The notes under the pieces were generated by a model, which saw nothing but the letters and a program-made list of their open reading frames with translations, searched no databases and had not been told where the DNA came from. Positions 1-8,501 of a stretch of DNA of 64,000 bases are shown piece after piece; the first letter of the stretch is position 1; each line of letters begins with the position of its first letter. The stretch covers positions 1,550,001 through 1,614,000 of the forward strand of contig CAWHXF010000027.1 in assembly GCA_963833195.1 (NCBI GenBank), written 5' to 3'. The stretch is from Granulosicoccus sp963833195 (GTDB lineage Bacteria > Pseudomonadota > Gammaproteobacteria > Granulosicoccales > Granulosicoccaceae). The position numbers and the translations under genes were made by a program.

Positions 1-1743
1 GAGGCGGAGCAGAGTCTCCTGACCCTCGAGACCGACAAGGCCAGCATGGAGGTGCCGGCCGAGTTCGGCGGCACCGTCGAGAGTCTCTCCGTCGCCGTGG
101 GCGACACCGTCAACGCGGGAGACGTCATCGGCAGGATGACGGTGGCGGACTCCGCGGACGGCGGCGGCTCGGACGCGGGCGGTGCGACGCAGCAGGACAC
201 GACCGGCGTGGACCCCGCCCACGGCGACGCCAGCGGCGCCGCATCGACCACGGCGCACGCCGCGGGCGCCGCGGCGGGCAGCGGCTCCGCGCCTACGGGC
301 GACGGCGCGTCCTCGGCCGGCTCGGGCGACGGCGCGGGAGCGGGCGGCGGCACGCTCGACGTGAAGGTCCCGGACATCGGCGAATCGAACGGCGTCGAGG
401 TCATCGAGGTGCTCGTCGCGGTCGGCGACACCGTCGAGGCGGAGCAGTCGCTGATCACGCTCGAGAGCGACAAGGCCAGCATGGAGGTCCCCTCCCCGTC
501 GGCCGGCAAGGTGCTGCGCATCGACGTATCGGTCGGCGACAGCGTGGACGAGGGCAGCCCCGTGCTGCAGCTCGAGCTTGCGGGCGGTGCGCAGGCGTCC
601 GGCGCGAGCGAGGCTTCCAGGCCCGCGGAACCGGCCTCGAAGCCCGCGCCCGCCCGCGGCGACGTCGCGCCGACCGCGGCGGGCGGCAAGCCCGGCACCG
701 ATGCCTCGCCCGCCACGGGCAACAAGGCCGCGGCGCAGCAGAGCACGCGCGCGCCCTCGCCTACCGCGCACCTGGACGACGGTGCCATGCGCCGGGCGCA
801 CGCGAGCCCCGGCGTGCGCCGCTACGCGCGTGAGCACGGGGCCGACCTGTCCCTGATCGACGGCTCCGGTCCGAAGGGCCGCATCCTCAAGGAGGACGTG
901 CGCGAGTTCATCAAGGGCGCGATGGAGAACATCGGCTCGAGCTACGGTCAGGCGGCCGTGGGTGGGCAAGCGCTGCAGGGCCACGGCACGCTGTCGGGCG
1001 GCGGCGCGGGCATACCGCCCATTCCCGAGGTGGACTTCTCGAAGTTCGGCGAGGTCGAGCGCGTCGAGCTCGGGCGCATCAACAAGCTGTCCGCGGCGAA
1101 CCTGCACCGCGCGTGGCTGAACGTGCCGATGGTCACGCACCACGACGCGGCCGACATCACCTCGGTGGAGCAGTTCAGGAAGGAGCTGAAAGCGACCGCG
1201 AAGGAAGGCGACCCGCGCGTCACCGGGCTCGTGTTCCACATGAAGGCGCTGGCCGCGACGCTGCTGAAGCACCCGAAGCTGAACTCGTCGCTCTCGGGCG
1301 ACGGCCAGGCGCTCTTCTACAAGAAGTACGTGCACGTCGGCATCGCGGTGGACACGCCGAACGGGCTGGTCGTGCCGGTGTTCCGCGACGTGGACCGGAA
1401 GTCGATCTACGAGCTCTCGACGGAGCTGTCGGACGTGTCGTCCCGCGCGCGCGCGAAGAAGCTCAAGCCCGACGAGATGCAGGGCGCGAGCATGACCATC
1501 TCGAGCCTCGGCGGCATCGGCGGAACGCAGTTCACGCCCATCGTGAACCCGCCGGAGGTGGCCATTCTCGGCATCACGCGCGCCGACATGAAGCCGGTGT
1601 GGGACGGCAAGGAGTTCGTGCCGCGGCTGATGTGCCCATTGGACCTGTCCTACGACCACCGCGTGGTGGACGGGGCGGACGCGGCGCGCTTCATGGTGGA
1701 CTACGTGGCGACGATCTCGGACATCCGGCGGTTGCTGCTCTGA
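1..1743 (+). CDS. aceF: Dihydrolipoyllysine acetyltransferase, E2 of pyruvate dehydrogenase (5' partial)
   Basis: E2 core of the pyruvate dehydrogenase complex; it transfers acetyl groups from lipoyl-lysine to CoA in the cytoplasm. The reading frame is open from base 1, so the start lies outside the window and 580 residues are visible. The order is: end of one lipoyl domain (ETDKASME at about nt 28-51), an Ala/Gly/Pro linker, a complete second lipoyl domain (nt 361-570, lipoyl Lys in ESDKASME), a second linker, a peripheral-subunit-binding domain (nt 787-915) and the catalytic domain ending with the acyltransferase motif DHRVVDG near nt 1657-1677. At least two lipoyl domains are therefore present. 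It belongs with lpdA at 2537, but a vapBC pair on the other strand separates them. aceE is expected upstream, outside the window. Confidence 0.97.
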   Translation, partial: EAEQSLLTLETDKASMEVPAEFGGTVESLSVAVGDTVNAGDVIGRMTVADSADGGGSDAGGATQQDTTGVDPAHGDASGAASTTAHAAGAAAGSGSAPTGDGASSAGSGDGAGAGGGTLDVKVPDIGESNGVEVIEVLVAVGDTVEAEQSLITLESDKASMEVPSPSAGKVLRIDVSVGDSVDEGSPVLQLELAGGAQASGASEASRPAEPASKPAPARGDVAPTAAGGKPGTDASPATGNKAAAQQSTRAPSPTAHLDDGAMRRAHASPGVRRYAREHGADLSLIDGSGPKGRILKEDVREFIKGAMENIGSSYGQAAVGGQALQGHGTLSGGGAGIPPIPEVDFSKFGEVERVELGRINKLSAANLHRAWLNVPMVTHHDAADITSVEQFRKELKATAKEGDPRVTGLVFHMKALAATLLKHPKLNSSLSGDGQALFYKKYVHVGIAVDTPNGLVVPVFRDVDRKSIYELSTELSDVSSRARAKKLKPDEMQGASMTISSLGGIGGTQFTPIVNPPEVAILGITRADMKPVWDGKEFVPRLMCPLDLSYDHRVVDGADAARFMVDYVATISDIRRLLL

Positions 1744-1755
1744 AGCGCGACGAGA

Positions 1756-2169
1756 TCAGCGTTTCCAGTCCACATCGCATTCCACGGCGAGCGCATGCAG
1801 CCTGCGGTCTCGCGTCCAGAGAGTCGCGCGCTCATCGATCAATGCGGAGGCGAGAAGCCAGGTATCGAGCAGTCCCACGCCGCGGCCGTGCGTGTGCCTG
1901 ACCTCGATCAGCTCGCGCACTTCCGAAAGCTCCGCGACGCGTACGGTACGAAGCTCATCGAGGAACTCGAGCACCTCGGGTCGCCGGGCGAAGTTGCCGC
2001 AGGCGAGCTCACCGACCACGAGCGGGTGGCACAGAACCCGATCGGTGGCGAGCAAGCTCGAGAGCTCGGGATCCGGTGTCCTCAAATGATCGATCCAGAC
2101 CGACGAATCGACGAGCACGGCAGTCGTTGCGCGGGCGTCGCGCACGAGATTGCCATCGGGGACCGGCAC
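1756..2169 (-). CDS. vapC: VapC-family PIN-domain toxin ribonuclease
   Basis: 137-residue PIN-domain protein, the toxin half of a type II toxin-antitoxin pair and predicted to be a Mg-dependent endoribonuclease. The acidic active-site residues can be placed: the first Asp in LVDSSVWIDH (residue 21), Glu in VVGELACG, and Asp in GLLDTWLLASAL, followed by TRDRRLHA. The listed start is GTG 2169, just 3' of a strong hairpin. A second GTG at 2118 would put the first catalytic Asp at residue 4, which fits the usual VapC N-terminus better, so the true start may be 2118. It follows vapB with 15 nt between them on the same strand and converges on aceF with a 12-nt gap. Confidence 0.9.
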   Translation of the reverse strand: MPVPDGNLVRDARATTAVLVDSSVWIDHLRTPDPELSSLLATDRVLCHPLVVGELACGNFARRPEVLEFLDELRTVRVAELSEVRELIEVRHTHGRGVGLLDTWLLASALIDERATLWTRDRRLHALAVECDVDWKR

Positions 2170-2170
2170 G

Positions 2171-2202
2171 TCCCGGCAGCCCCGCTATCGGGGCTGCCGG
2201 TC
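2171..2202 (-). promoter_or_regulatory. Perfect 12-bp hairpin between vapB and vapC
   Basis: Bases 2173-2184 and 2189-2200 are perfect reverse complements around a 4-nt loop. The vapB stop codon (TAG on the minus strand, 2187-2185) falls in the loop and junction, and the stem ends 3 nt before the GTG at 2169. There is no U-run, so it is not a classical terminator. It would occupy the ribosome-binding region of vapC and could lower toxin translation relative to antitoxin; that role is inferred. Confidence 0.55.
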
Positions 2203-2433
2203 GTCGGGCGTGGGCGCCTGCGTCGCCTCGAAGGCCGGGTCCGGATCGCTGCGTCGACGAGGGGGAAGGCTCGCGTCGGGCGAAGTGCCGCCGAGCAGTA
2301 TCAGACGGTGTGCGGCCTCGCGCTGAATGAGCGCTTCCAGACCCTTGCGGATGAGGGCCGTGCGTTCCCGCTCGCCGGTCAGCTCCGAGGCGCGGGCGAG
2401 CAAGTCGTCGTCGATGTTCACCGTCGTGCGCAT
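2185..2433 (-). CDS. vapB: VapB-family antitoxin, ribbon-helix-helix type
   Basis: 82-residue antitoxin for the VapC at 1756. The N-terminus (MRTTVNIDDDLLARASELTG) is the typical beta-strand plus helices of a ribbon-helix-helix antitoxin such as the VapB/MT family, followed by KGLEALIQREAAHRL. The C-terminal half (residues 47-82) is Pro/Arg/Asp-rich and looks disordered, as expected for the segment that wraps the toxin. The N-terminal fold binds DNA as a dimer, and an inverted repeat just upstream (2464-2495) is a plausible autoregulatory operator. The pair sits antisense to the aceF-lpdA direction. Confidence 0.88.
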   Translation of the reverse strand: MRTTVNIDDDLLARASELTGERERTALIRKGLEALIQREAAHRLILLGGTSPDASLPPRRRSDPDPAFEATQAPTPDDRQPR

Positions 2434-2463
2434 GATCGTTTCCGTCCCCCATCGCGTACCCGA

Positions 2464-2495
2464 GAGGCACCGATAGTGTCACCGTTCGATGCCTC
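2464..2495 (-). promoter_or_regulatory. Inverted repeat, candidate VapB operator
   Basis: Arms 2464-2472 and 2487-2495 are reverse complements with one mismatch (9 bp each, 14-bp spacer). The repeat lies 31-62 bp upstream of the vapB start. A weak -35-like TTGATC and -10-like CACTAT with a 17-bp gap can be read across it on the minus strand. Autoregulation through such repeats is normal for VapBC; assignment here is by position only. Confidence 0.4.
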
Positions 2496-2536
2496 GATCA
2501 AATGAATTCCCACGTTCTCAACCCTTGGATCCGACC

Positions 2537-4432
2537 ATGAGCGACCTCCAGACCATCAAGGTCCCCGACATGGGCGACTTCGACGATGTAGAGATCATCG
2601 AGGTGCTGGTCGCCGAAGGCGACGAGATCGCCGCCGAGACCTCGCTCGTCACGGTCGAGTCCGACAAGGCGAGCATGGAGATCCCTTCCCCCGTGGCGGG
2701 CACCGTCACCTCGCTCGTCGTGAAGGTCGGCGACCGCATCTCCGCGGGCTCGGATCTCATGGTCGTGGACGTCGCCGCCACCGGCAGCGATGCGTCGCCC
2801 GTCATGAGCGCGAAGGATGCACCCGCGACCGCCGGCATCGCGCCCGCGGACGTGCCCACCGATGACCGCGCAGCGGTCGGCTACAGCGGCGCCGCGGGAC
2901 CGGCCGCGAAGGCCGGACCGTCGAAGGCGCCCGCCCCCTCCACCGGCGCGAGCGCGAGCGATGCCGACGAGCAGTACGACCTCGTGGTGCTCGGCGCGGG
3001 TCCGGGCGGCTACACCGCCGCCTTCCGCGCGGCGGACCTCGGCCAGAAGGTGCTGCTGATAGAGCGCTACCCGTCGCTCGGCGGCGTGTGCCTGAACGTC
3101 GGCTGCATCCCGTCGAAGGCGCTGCTGCACACCGCCGCCGTCATTCAGGAGACGCAGGAGATGGCCGCGCACGGCGTCACCTTCGGCAAGCCCGAGATCG
3201 ACATCGACAAGCTGCGCGGCTTCAAGGACGACGTCATCGGCAAGCTCACCGGCGGCCTCGCGGGACTCGCCAAGCAGCGAAAGGTCACGATCGCGCACGG
3301 CGTCGGCCGCTTCGCCTCGGCCAATACCATCGTCATCGAATCCTCGTCGAAGACCCATCCCGAAACGGAGGCCGGCGCGGTAAAGGCGGCGGTGGAGCCC
3401 GGGGAAGGCGAGACCCGGACCGTCGGCTTCACGCACGCGATCATCGCGGCGGGCTCGCAGAGCATCCGTATCCCGGGCTTCCCCTACGACGACCCGCGGC
3501 TCGTCGATTCGACCGGTGCGCTGGAGCTCAGGGACATCCCGAAGCGCATGCTCGTCATCGGCGGCGGCATCATCGGGCTCGAGATGGGGTGCGTGTACGC
3601 GGGGCTCGGCGCGAAGGTCACGGTCGTGGAGCTGTCCGATGGCCTCATGCCCGGCGCCGACCGGGATCTCGTGCGCCCGCTGCAGAAGCGTCTTGCCAAG
3701 GATTTCGAGAACATCTTCACGGGCGCGAAGGTCACGGGCATGAAGACCACCGACGCGGGCCTCGAGGTGAGCTTCGAGGGCGGCAAGGCGCCCGCCACCG
3801 ACACGTTCGATCGGGTGCTGCTCGCCGTGGGCCGTGCGCCCAACGGCGCGAAGGTCGCGGCGGAGACGGCCGGGGTGGACGTCGACGAGCGCGGCTTCAT
3901 CCGCGTGGACTCGCAGCAGCGCACGAACGTGCCGCACATCTTCGCCATCGGCGATCTCGTCGGACAGCCCATGCTCGCGCACAAGGCCACGCACGAGGGC
4001 AAGGTCGCGGCCGAGGTCTGCGCCGGCATGAAGAGCCACTTCGACGCGAAGACCATCCCGTCGGTCGCCTACACCGACCCCGAGGTCGCCTGGATGGGGC
4101 TCACCGAGACGCAGGCGAAGGCCGACGGCACGAAGTACGAGAAGGCGAGCTTCCCGTGGGCGGCGAGCGGTCGGTCACTCTCGATGGGCCGGAACGAGGG
4201 CCTGACGAAGGTGCTCTACGATCCGGACAGCAAGATGATCCTGGGCGCCGGCATCGTCGGGCCGAACGCCGGCGAGCTGATCGCCGAGGCCGTGCTGGGC
4301 CTGGAGATGGGCGCCGACATCGAGGACATGGCGCTGACCGTGCACCCGCACCCGACGCTGTCGGAGACGGTGAACTTCGCCGCCGAGGTGGCCGAGGGCA
4401 CGGTCACGGACATCTACGTGCCGAAGAAGTAG
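2537..4432 (+). CDS. lpdA: Dihydrolipoyl dehydrogenase (E3) with N-terminal lipoyl domain
   Basis: FAD enzyme that reoxidises dihydrolipoyl groups of the pyruvate dehydrogenase complex with NAD+. The 631 residues comprise an N-terminal lipoyl domain (about residues 3-78, Lys in ESDKASME), an Ala/Pro linker, then the E3 body from about residue 145: FAD Rossmann motif GAGPGGYTAAF, redox-active pair in GGVCLNVGCIPSK, NAD motif GGGIIGLEMG, and the C-terminal active-site HPHPTLSE. Lipoyl-E3 fusions are known in several proteobacterial PDH operons. ATG 2537 (MSDLQTIKVPDMG) is preferred over the in-frame upstream 2489 because it begins at the lipoyl domain. It shares direction with aceF, but vapBC intervenes, so it may need its own promoter. 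Confidence 0.97.
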   Translation: MSDLQTIKVPDMGDFDDVEIIEVLVAEGDEIAAETSLVTVESDKASMEIPSPVAGTVTSLVVKVGDRISAGSDLMVVDVAATGSDASPVMSAKDAPATAGIAPADVPTDDRAAVGYSGAAGPAAKAGPSKAPAPSTGASASDADEQYDLVVLGAGPGGYTAAFRAADLGQKVLLIERYPSLGGVCLNVGCIPSKALLHTAAVIQETQEMAAHGVTFGKPEIDIDKLRGFKDDVIGKLTGGLAGLAKQRKVTIAHGVGRFASANTIVIESSSKTHPETEAGAVKAAVEPGEGETRTVGFTHAIIAAGSQSIRIPGFPYDDPRLVDSTGALELRDIPKRMLVIGGGIIGLEMGCVYAGLGAKVTVVELSDGLMPGADRDLVRPLQKRLAKDFENIFTGAKVTGMKTTDAGLEVSFEGGKAPATDTFDRVLLAVGRAPNGAKVAAETAGVDVDERGFIRVDSQQRTNVPHIFAIGDLVGQPMLAHKATHEGKVAAEVCAGMKSHFDAKTIPSVAYTDPEVAWMGLTETQAKADGTKYEKASFPWAASGRSLSMGRNEGLTKVLYDPDSKMILGAGIVGPNAGELIAEAVLGLEMGADIEDMALTVHPHPTLSETVNFAAEVAEGTVTDIYVPKK

Positions 4433-4461
4433 CGTCGGGGCACGGCCGCCGCGCCGTCCGG

Positions 4462-4935
4462 TCAGAGCGCCTCGAGCCGCCTGGCGATGTCGTCGAAGCG
4501 CACGGCGACGGTGCCGGCTTCGGCCGGGGACAGGTGCCTCAGCACGTCGCGGCGCAATGCGTCCAGCTCGTCGACGAGCTTCGCCTTCCCGTCGGCGGGC
4601 ACGCCCTCGCCCGTGTCCACCAGCCGGTTCTGCGCGACGAGCGCGTCAAGCTCGGTCACGGCATCCAGCAGGTACGGCGAGATCTCGTAGGTGTCCTCCA
4701 TGCGCGAGGTGCCGCCGTCCGCCACCACGGTCTTGAGCGAGCGGCCAAAGGTGTACTTGCGGGTGACGGGCAGCAACGAGCCCTTCTGGCGCTTGTAGTG
4801 AATCTTCAGGAAGTCGTTGCGCGCACCGTCCTGGCGCAACGTGTAGTGCGAGATCTCGTGGAATCGGCGTACACCCATCTCGGTGAGCATGGGAAAGACG
4901 GCCAGCGAGGGCTGTCGAAGTGCCGTAACGCTCAT
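4462..4935 (-). CDS. DUF3461 family protein
   Basis: 157-residue cytoplasmic protein of unknown function. The segment MLTEMGVRRFHEISHYTLRQ followed by DFLKIHYKRQKGSLLPVTRKYTFGR matches the conserved start of DUF3461 proteins of gammaproteobacteria. The C-terminal half is predicted helical with heptad-like leucines. ATG 4935 is chosen over 4959 because an AGGA element sits 7 nt upstream of it and none precedes 4959. It converges on lpdA with a 29-nt gap. There is no evidence for a link with its neighbours. Confidence 0.85.
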   Translation of the reverse strand: MSVTALRQPSLAVFPMLTEMGVRRFHEISHYTLRQDGARNDFLKIHYKRQKGSLLPVTRKYTFGRSLKTVVADGGTSRMEDTYEISPYLLDAVTELDALVAQNRLVDTGEGVPADGKAKLVDELDALRRDVLRHLSPAEAGTVAVRFDDIARRLEAL

Positions 4936-5057
4936 GTAATGTGTCCTGGACCGTGCCATTGATGAACTGAAGGCACCTTTCGGCCTTCGTTGGCGCGACT
5001 ATAGGTACAGGTAGCCGAACTACCATGAGTCGCTCGGCACAGCTTTGACGGCGGGCG

Positions 5058-7212
5058 TTATCGAGTCTCCACGGAGTCCCGATCCGCCGCGCTCGGCCGT
5101 GCCGGACGGGCCTCCAGCGGTCTTCCTACCGCCGTGGCGACGATCACGCACTCGATCAGGACGTCGCGCCCGTCGCGCCGCACGACGGTGTCGTCGCGCC
5201 GCAGGGTGACGGTCGGCTCCGCCGCGCCCGCGGCCAGCGCCGCCTCCAGAACCTCTGCGCCCGCGCGCTCGGCGGCGAGGGTGGTGGCCTCGTCCGGCGC
5301 GGCCACGCGCACCGGGCCCGATGCCAGGAGAACCCGCAGGCCTCCGCCGTCGGAGTCGGGCACGACCGTGACGCGCCGTTCGATCCGCACCGTGCCGACC
5401 ACGGCCCCGACCGCGTTCGCCACGTTGCCGTGCTCCGGCAGGCGGCACGTGGATCCCAGCAGCGCCGCGGCGGCCGGGTGGTGGCGGTGGGCCGGACCGC
5501 CGACGCCGACGATCGGCACGTCCAGGCGCGGGTGCAGCGACATCCTCGGCCGCGCCCCGGCAGCCGTCGCCACCAACGCTTCGCCCAGCCATCGCAGGCG
5601 AGCGGCATCCTGCGTACCCAGGGCATCGGACGCGCAGGCCAGCGCGATGCGCAGCGCCATCTCGCGCTCGATCGCGAGCGCGAGGCCGATCGCGTCCGGT
5701 GCGCGCCCGGTACCGCGCAGCAGCAGCTCGAGGCCGAGGCGCGCCGCCTCGAGGCTCGCGCCCCCGGGTCCGATCTCCGCCGGCACGCCCCGCAGCGGTT
5801 CCCCGAGCACGAGCGCCGCGTCCGTCGGGCACGCCCCCGCGCGGCGCACGAGGCCGCGGGCCTCCAGCCGGGCGACCGCTCGCTCGGCGCCGCCGCCGAG
5901 CCCCGATCGCGCGGCCAGCGCCTCGAGCGCCACGGGCGCCTCGCCCAAGTGGCCCAGGACGTCGTGCAGCGCGGCGGTCAGCCGCGGCGGACGAGCACGG
6001 TCCGCGCGCACGACGAACACGCCGTCGGTCGAGCGCGGCGCGCCGCGCGCGAGCTGCGCCCGCAGCACGTCCAGGACCTCGGGATGATGGCGCACCAGCA
6101 CCGACAAGGGCACCACGCGCGCGGGGCCGATGGCGACGATGCCCTCGATCGACGGCGCATCGTCGCCGAAGCTTCGAGCGGATCTCGCTGTCCCCACCGA
6201 GCCCGACGGTCGTGATCTCGATCGCGCGCACCATCGTGCGGTGCCCACCGACGCGCGCACCGTCGGGAGCGAGTCTCGGCAACCCGTCGTGCAGCTGCGC
6301 GACGTCGCTCGTGGTGCCGCCGGTGTCGACGATCGTCGCGTCGCGCACCCCCGCGAGCGCGCACGCGCCGACGACGCTCGCGGCCGGGCCGCTCAGTATC
6401 GTCTCGACCGGTCGCTCGCGCGCGAGCGCAGCGCCGACGAGTGTGCCGTCGCCGCGCACCACGCAGAGCGGCGCGTCGATGCCGAGCTCCCGCAACAGCT
6501 CGAGGGCTGCGTCCACGAGCGCGGCGATCGACGGCACGAGCCGCGCGTTCAGGTAGGCGGTCAGCGCGCGGCGCGGCGCATCCAGATCGGTCGCGAGCTC
6601 GTGTCCGGCCGTCACGGGCAGGCCCGTCAGGCGATGTAGCAGCGCGGCCGCGGCGCGCTCGTGCGCGGAATTCCGGACCGCGAACACCGACGATACCGCC
6701 CACGCTTCCACGCGGTTCGCGTGCGCGGCCGCGAACGTACCGAGCGCGGCCTCGTCCAGCGTGGCGACCGCGTCGCCGAGCGCGTCGTGGCCGCCCCCCA
6801 CCAGCGCGACGGGGTCATCGCCCAGCGCGCGCACGAGCTCCGGACGCGTCAGGGCGGACGGGCGAGCACCGATCAGCACGAGCCCGGCGGGCCGGCCGCG
6901 CCCTTCCACGAGGGCATTGGTCGCGAGAGTCGTCGACAGCGAGACGAGCGTCACGCGTCGGCCGATTCCGCCCACGACCCCGTCCGCGTCCGCGTTCGCG
7001 TTCGCGTCCGCGCGCCCGCGCATGCTCGACGCACCAACGATTTCGAGCCGGGCGGCCGCCTCCAACGCCGCACGGGCGGCAGCCCGCAGACCCACGATCA
7101 GCTCATCGTGCGTGGTGGGCGCCTTCGCGCTCGCGACGACGCGGCCGTCGGCGTCCACGAGCGCGGCGTCGGTGCAGGTACCGCCCGTGTCCAGACCCAG
7201 TCTGAGGCTCAT
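5058..7212 (-). CDS. Hydantoinase/oxoprolinase family protein, one frameshift as read
   Basis: ATP-dependent amide hydrolase of the HyuA/5-oxoprolinase family, about 717 residues if repaired. The N-terminus has the ASKHA-type motif LGLDTGGTCTDAALVD, then STTLATNAL and DTGGTTSDVA. The frame breaks at 6173-6174 (TT on the plus strand): upstream of that point the product reads GLGGDSEIRS, and downstream it resumes one frame over at SFGDDAPSIEG and stays open to 5058. Removing one T restores a continuous protein. The substrate cannot be told from sequence. A 6-bp repeat (6981-7010) encodes an Ala/Asp/Asn stretch near the N-terminus. It is divergent from fimU across 105 bp. Either a sequence error or a recent pseudogene; the otherwise clean frame favours error. 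Confidence 0.85.
6981..7010. repeat. 6-bp tandem repeat inside the hydantoinase gene
   Basis: About five copies of cgtccg/cgttcg encode alternating Ala-Asp/Asn residues in the hydantoinase-family protein. Length changes would stay in frame. Confidence 0.6.
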
Positions 7213-7317
7213 CCGTCCGCGCTGTCCGAAGGGTCGGGCGTACCCGTCGGTGCGAAGTATGTAGTTCGGGTGGCCGGCGGTGAAGGTCCGCGGCACAACG
7301 GTCGCTAACCGGATCGG

Positions 7318-7968
7318 ATGGCCACCGCTCCCCACATCGCGCGCCCGCGCCGCCTGGCGGGCTTCACGCTCGTCGAGCTGCTCGTGACCCTGGCGGTGGC
7401 CGCCATCCTGCTCGCGGCGGCGGCTCCGGACTTCTCGGACCTGGTTTCCCGCAACCGTCGAGACGCCACGGTGTATCGCCTGATCGGTGACCTGCAGTTC
7501 GCGCGCAGCGAGGCCATCAAGCGCGGCACCCGGGTCTCGGTGTGCGGGGCTCGCACGGACGGCGCCGAGGGCTGCGGCCCGGACTGGGCGGGCGGCTGGA
7601 CCGTGTTCGTGGACACCGCCCCGCTCGCCGACGGGGGCACGGCCGGCACGCTCGACGCGGACGAGGAGGTGCTGCGCAGCGCCGCCGCGGCCGGCGGGCG
7701 GTGGACGGTGCAGGCCCGCGCGCGCACGATGACGAACGCGGCCGCGGCGACGAGCGTCGGCCACGTGCGCTTCGGCCCGCGCGGTACCAGCAGCTGGCGC
7801 GGCGGCGGCACGTTCCGCTTCTGCGACGCGCAGGGCGATGCGGACACGATCGCCGCGCTGAACGTCGGGCTGATGGGCGACGTGCGGCGCGCGCGGCGCG
7901 ACGCGAGCGACGAGCTCGTCGATGCGTTCGGCGCGACGATCGCTTGCCCGGCGGTGGAGAACGCGTGA
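7318..7968 (+). CDS. fimU: Type IV pilus minor pilin, GspH/FimU-type (operon 1)
   Basis: 216-residue type IV pseudopilin, part of the priming complex at the pilus tip. After a short basic leader comes the prepilin-peptidase site G|FTLVELLVTLA with the conserved Glu at +5 and a hydrophobic helix, then the FimU/FimT signature QFARSEAIKRG and a Cys-bearing globular domain. It is the first gene of a compact operon in which each following gene overlaps its predecessor by 1-4 nt. The 105-bp gap to the divergent hydantoinase gene must hold the promoter. Confidence 0.92.
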   Translation: MATAPHIARPRRLAGFTLVELLVTLAVAAILLAAAAPDFSDLVSRNRRDATVYRLIGDLQFARSEAIKRGTRVSVCGARTDGAEGCGPDWAGGWTVFVDTAPLADGGTAGTLDADEEVLRSAAAAGGRWTVQARARTMTNAAAATSVGHVRFGPRGTSSWRGGGTFRFCDAQGDADTIAALNVGLMGDVRRARRDASDELVDAFGATIACPAVENA

Positions 7969-8501
7969 GCCGACGCGTCGCGAAACGCGTTCGTGCCCGC
8001 TCGCGTGCCCGCGGCGTCGGTCTCGTCGAGGTGCTGCTCGCGGTGGTGCTGACCTCCATCGGCTTTCTCGCCGCCGCGCGCATGCAGGTGCAGGGCATGA
8101 CCACCGCGCAGAACGCCTACGCGCTGTCGCAGGCGAAGTTCATGGTGCTCGACATGAGCGAGCGCATGCGCGTCAATCGCGGGGGCCTGAAGGGCGGCGC
8201 CTACCGGACGCTCGCGACGTCCGCCGACGCGACCGCGCCGGACTGCATGGCGAGTGCCGAATCGTGCTCGCCCGCCGATATCGCGCTCGCCGATCTCGCC
8301 GCCTGGAGCGCGCACCTGCACGCCCCCGACGGCGCGATCGGCTTCGTGCCGCTGCTGCCCTCCGCACCGCCCGGCGTCGTTGCCCGCGGCCGCATCGCCC
8401 ACGATGCGGCGACCGACGTGCACACCGTCTCGGTCACTTGGGCCGAGCGCGACGCGGGCGGCACCGTGTCGCGCACCATCACGGTCGAGGTGGCGCCGTG
8501 A
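7965..8501 (+). CDS. pilV: Type IV pilus modification/minor pilin PilV (operon 1)
   Basis: 178-residue minor pilin. GTG 7965 overlaps the fimU stop (GTGA) and is the only start that precedes the prepilin cleavage site in this frame. The leader ends in RARG|VGLVEVLLAVVLTSIGFL, the class pattern of PilV, followed by ARMQVQGM. The pilin globular domain holds a Cys pair (near SADATAPDCMASAESC). It is expected to be cleaved by PilD and assembled with FimU, PilW and PilX below the PilY1 adhesin. A paralogue lies at 17201. Confidence 0.92.
   Translation: MSRRVAKRVRARSRARGVGLVEVLLAVVLTSIGFLAAARMQVQGMTTAQNAYALSQAKFMVLDMSERMRVNRGGLKGGAYRTLATSADATAPDCMASAESCSPADIALADLAAWSAHLHAPDGAIGFVPLLPSAPPGVVARGRIAHDAATDVHTVSVTWAERDAGGTVSRTITVEVAP

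Noticed and set aside
2489..2536. lpdA start at 2489
   Set aside because: The extra 16 residues precede a complete lipoyl domain and have no homology-like content, and they would run into the vapBC control region.
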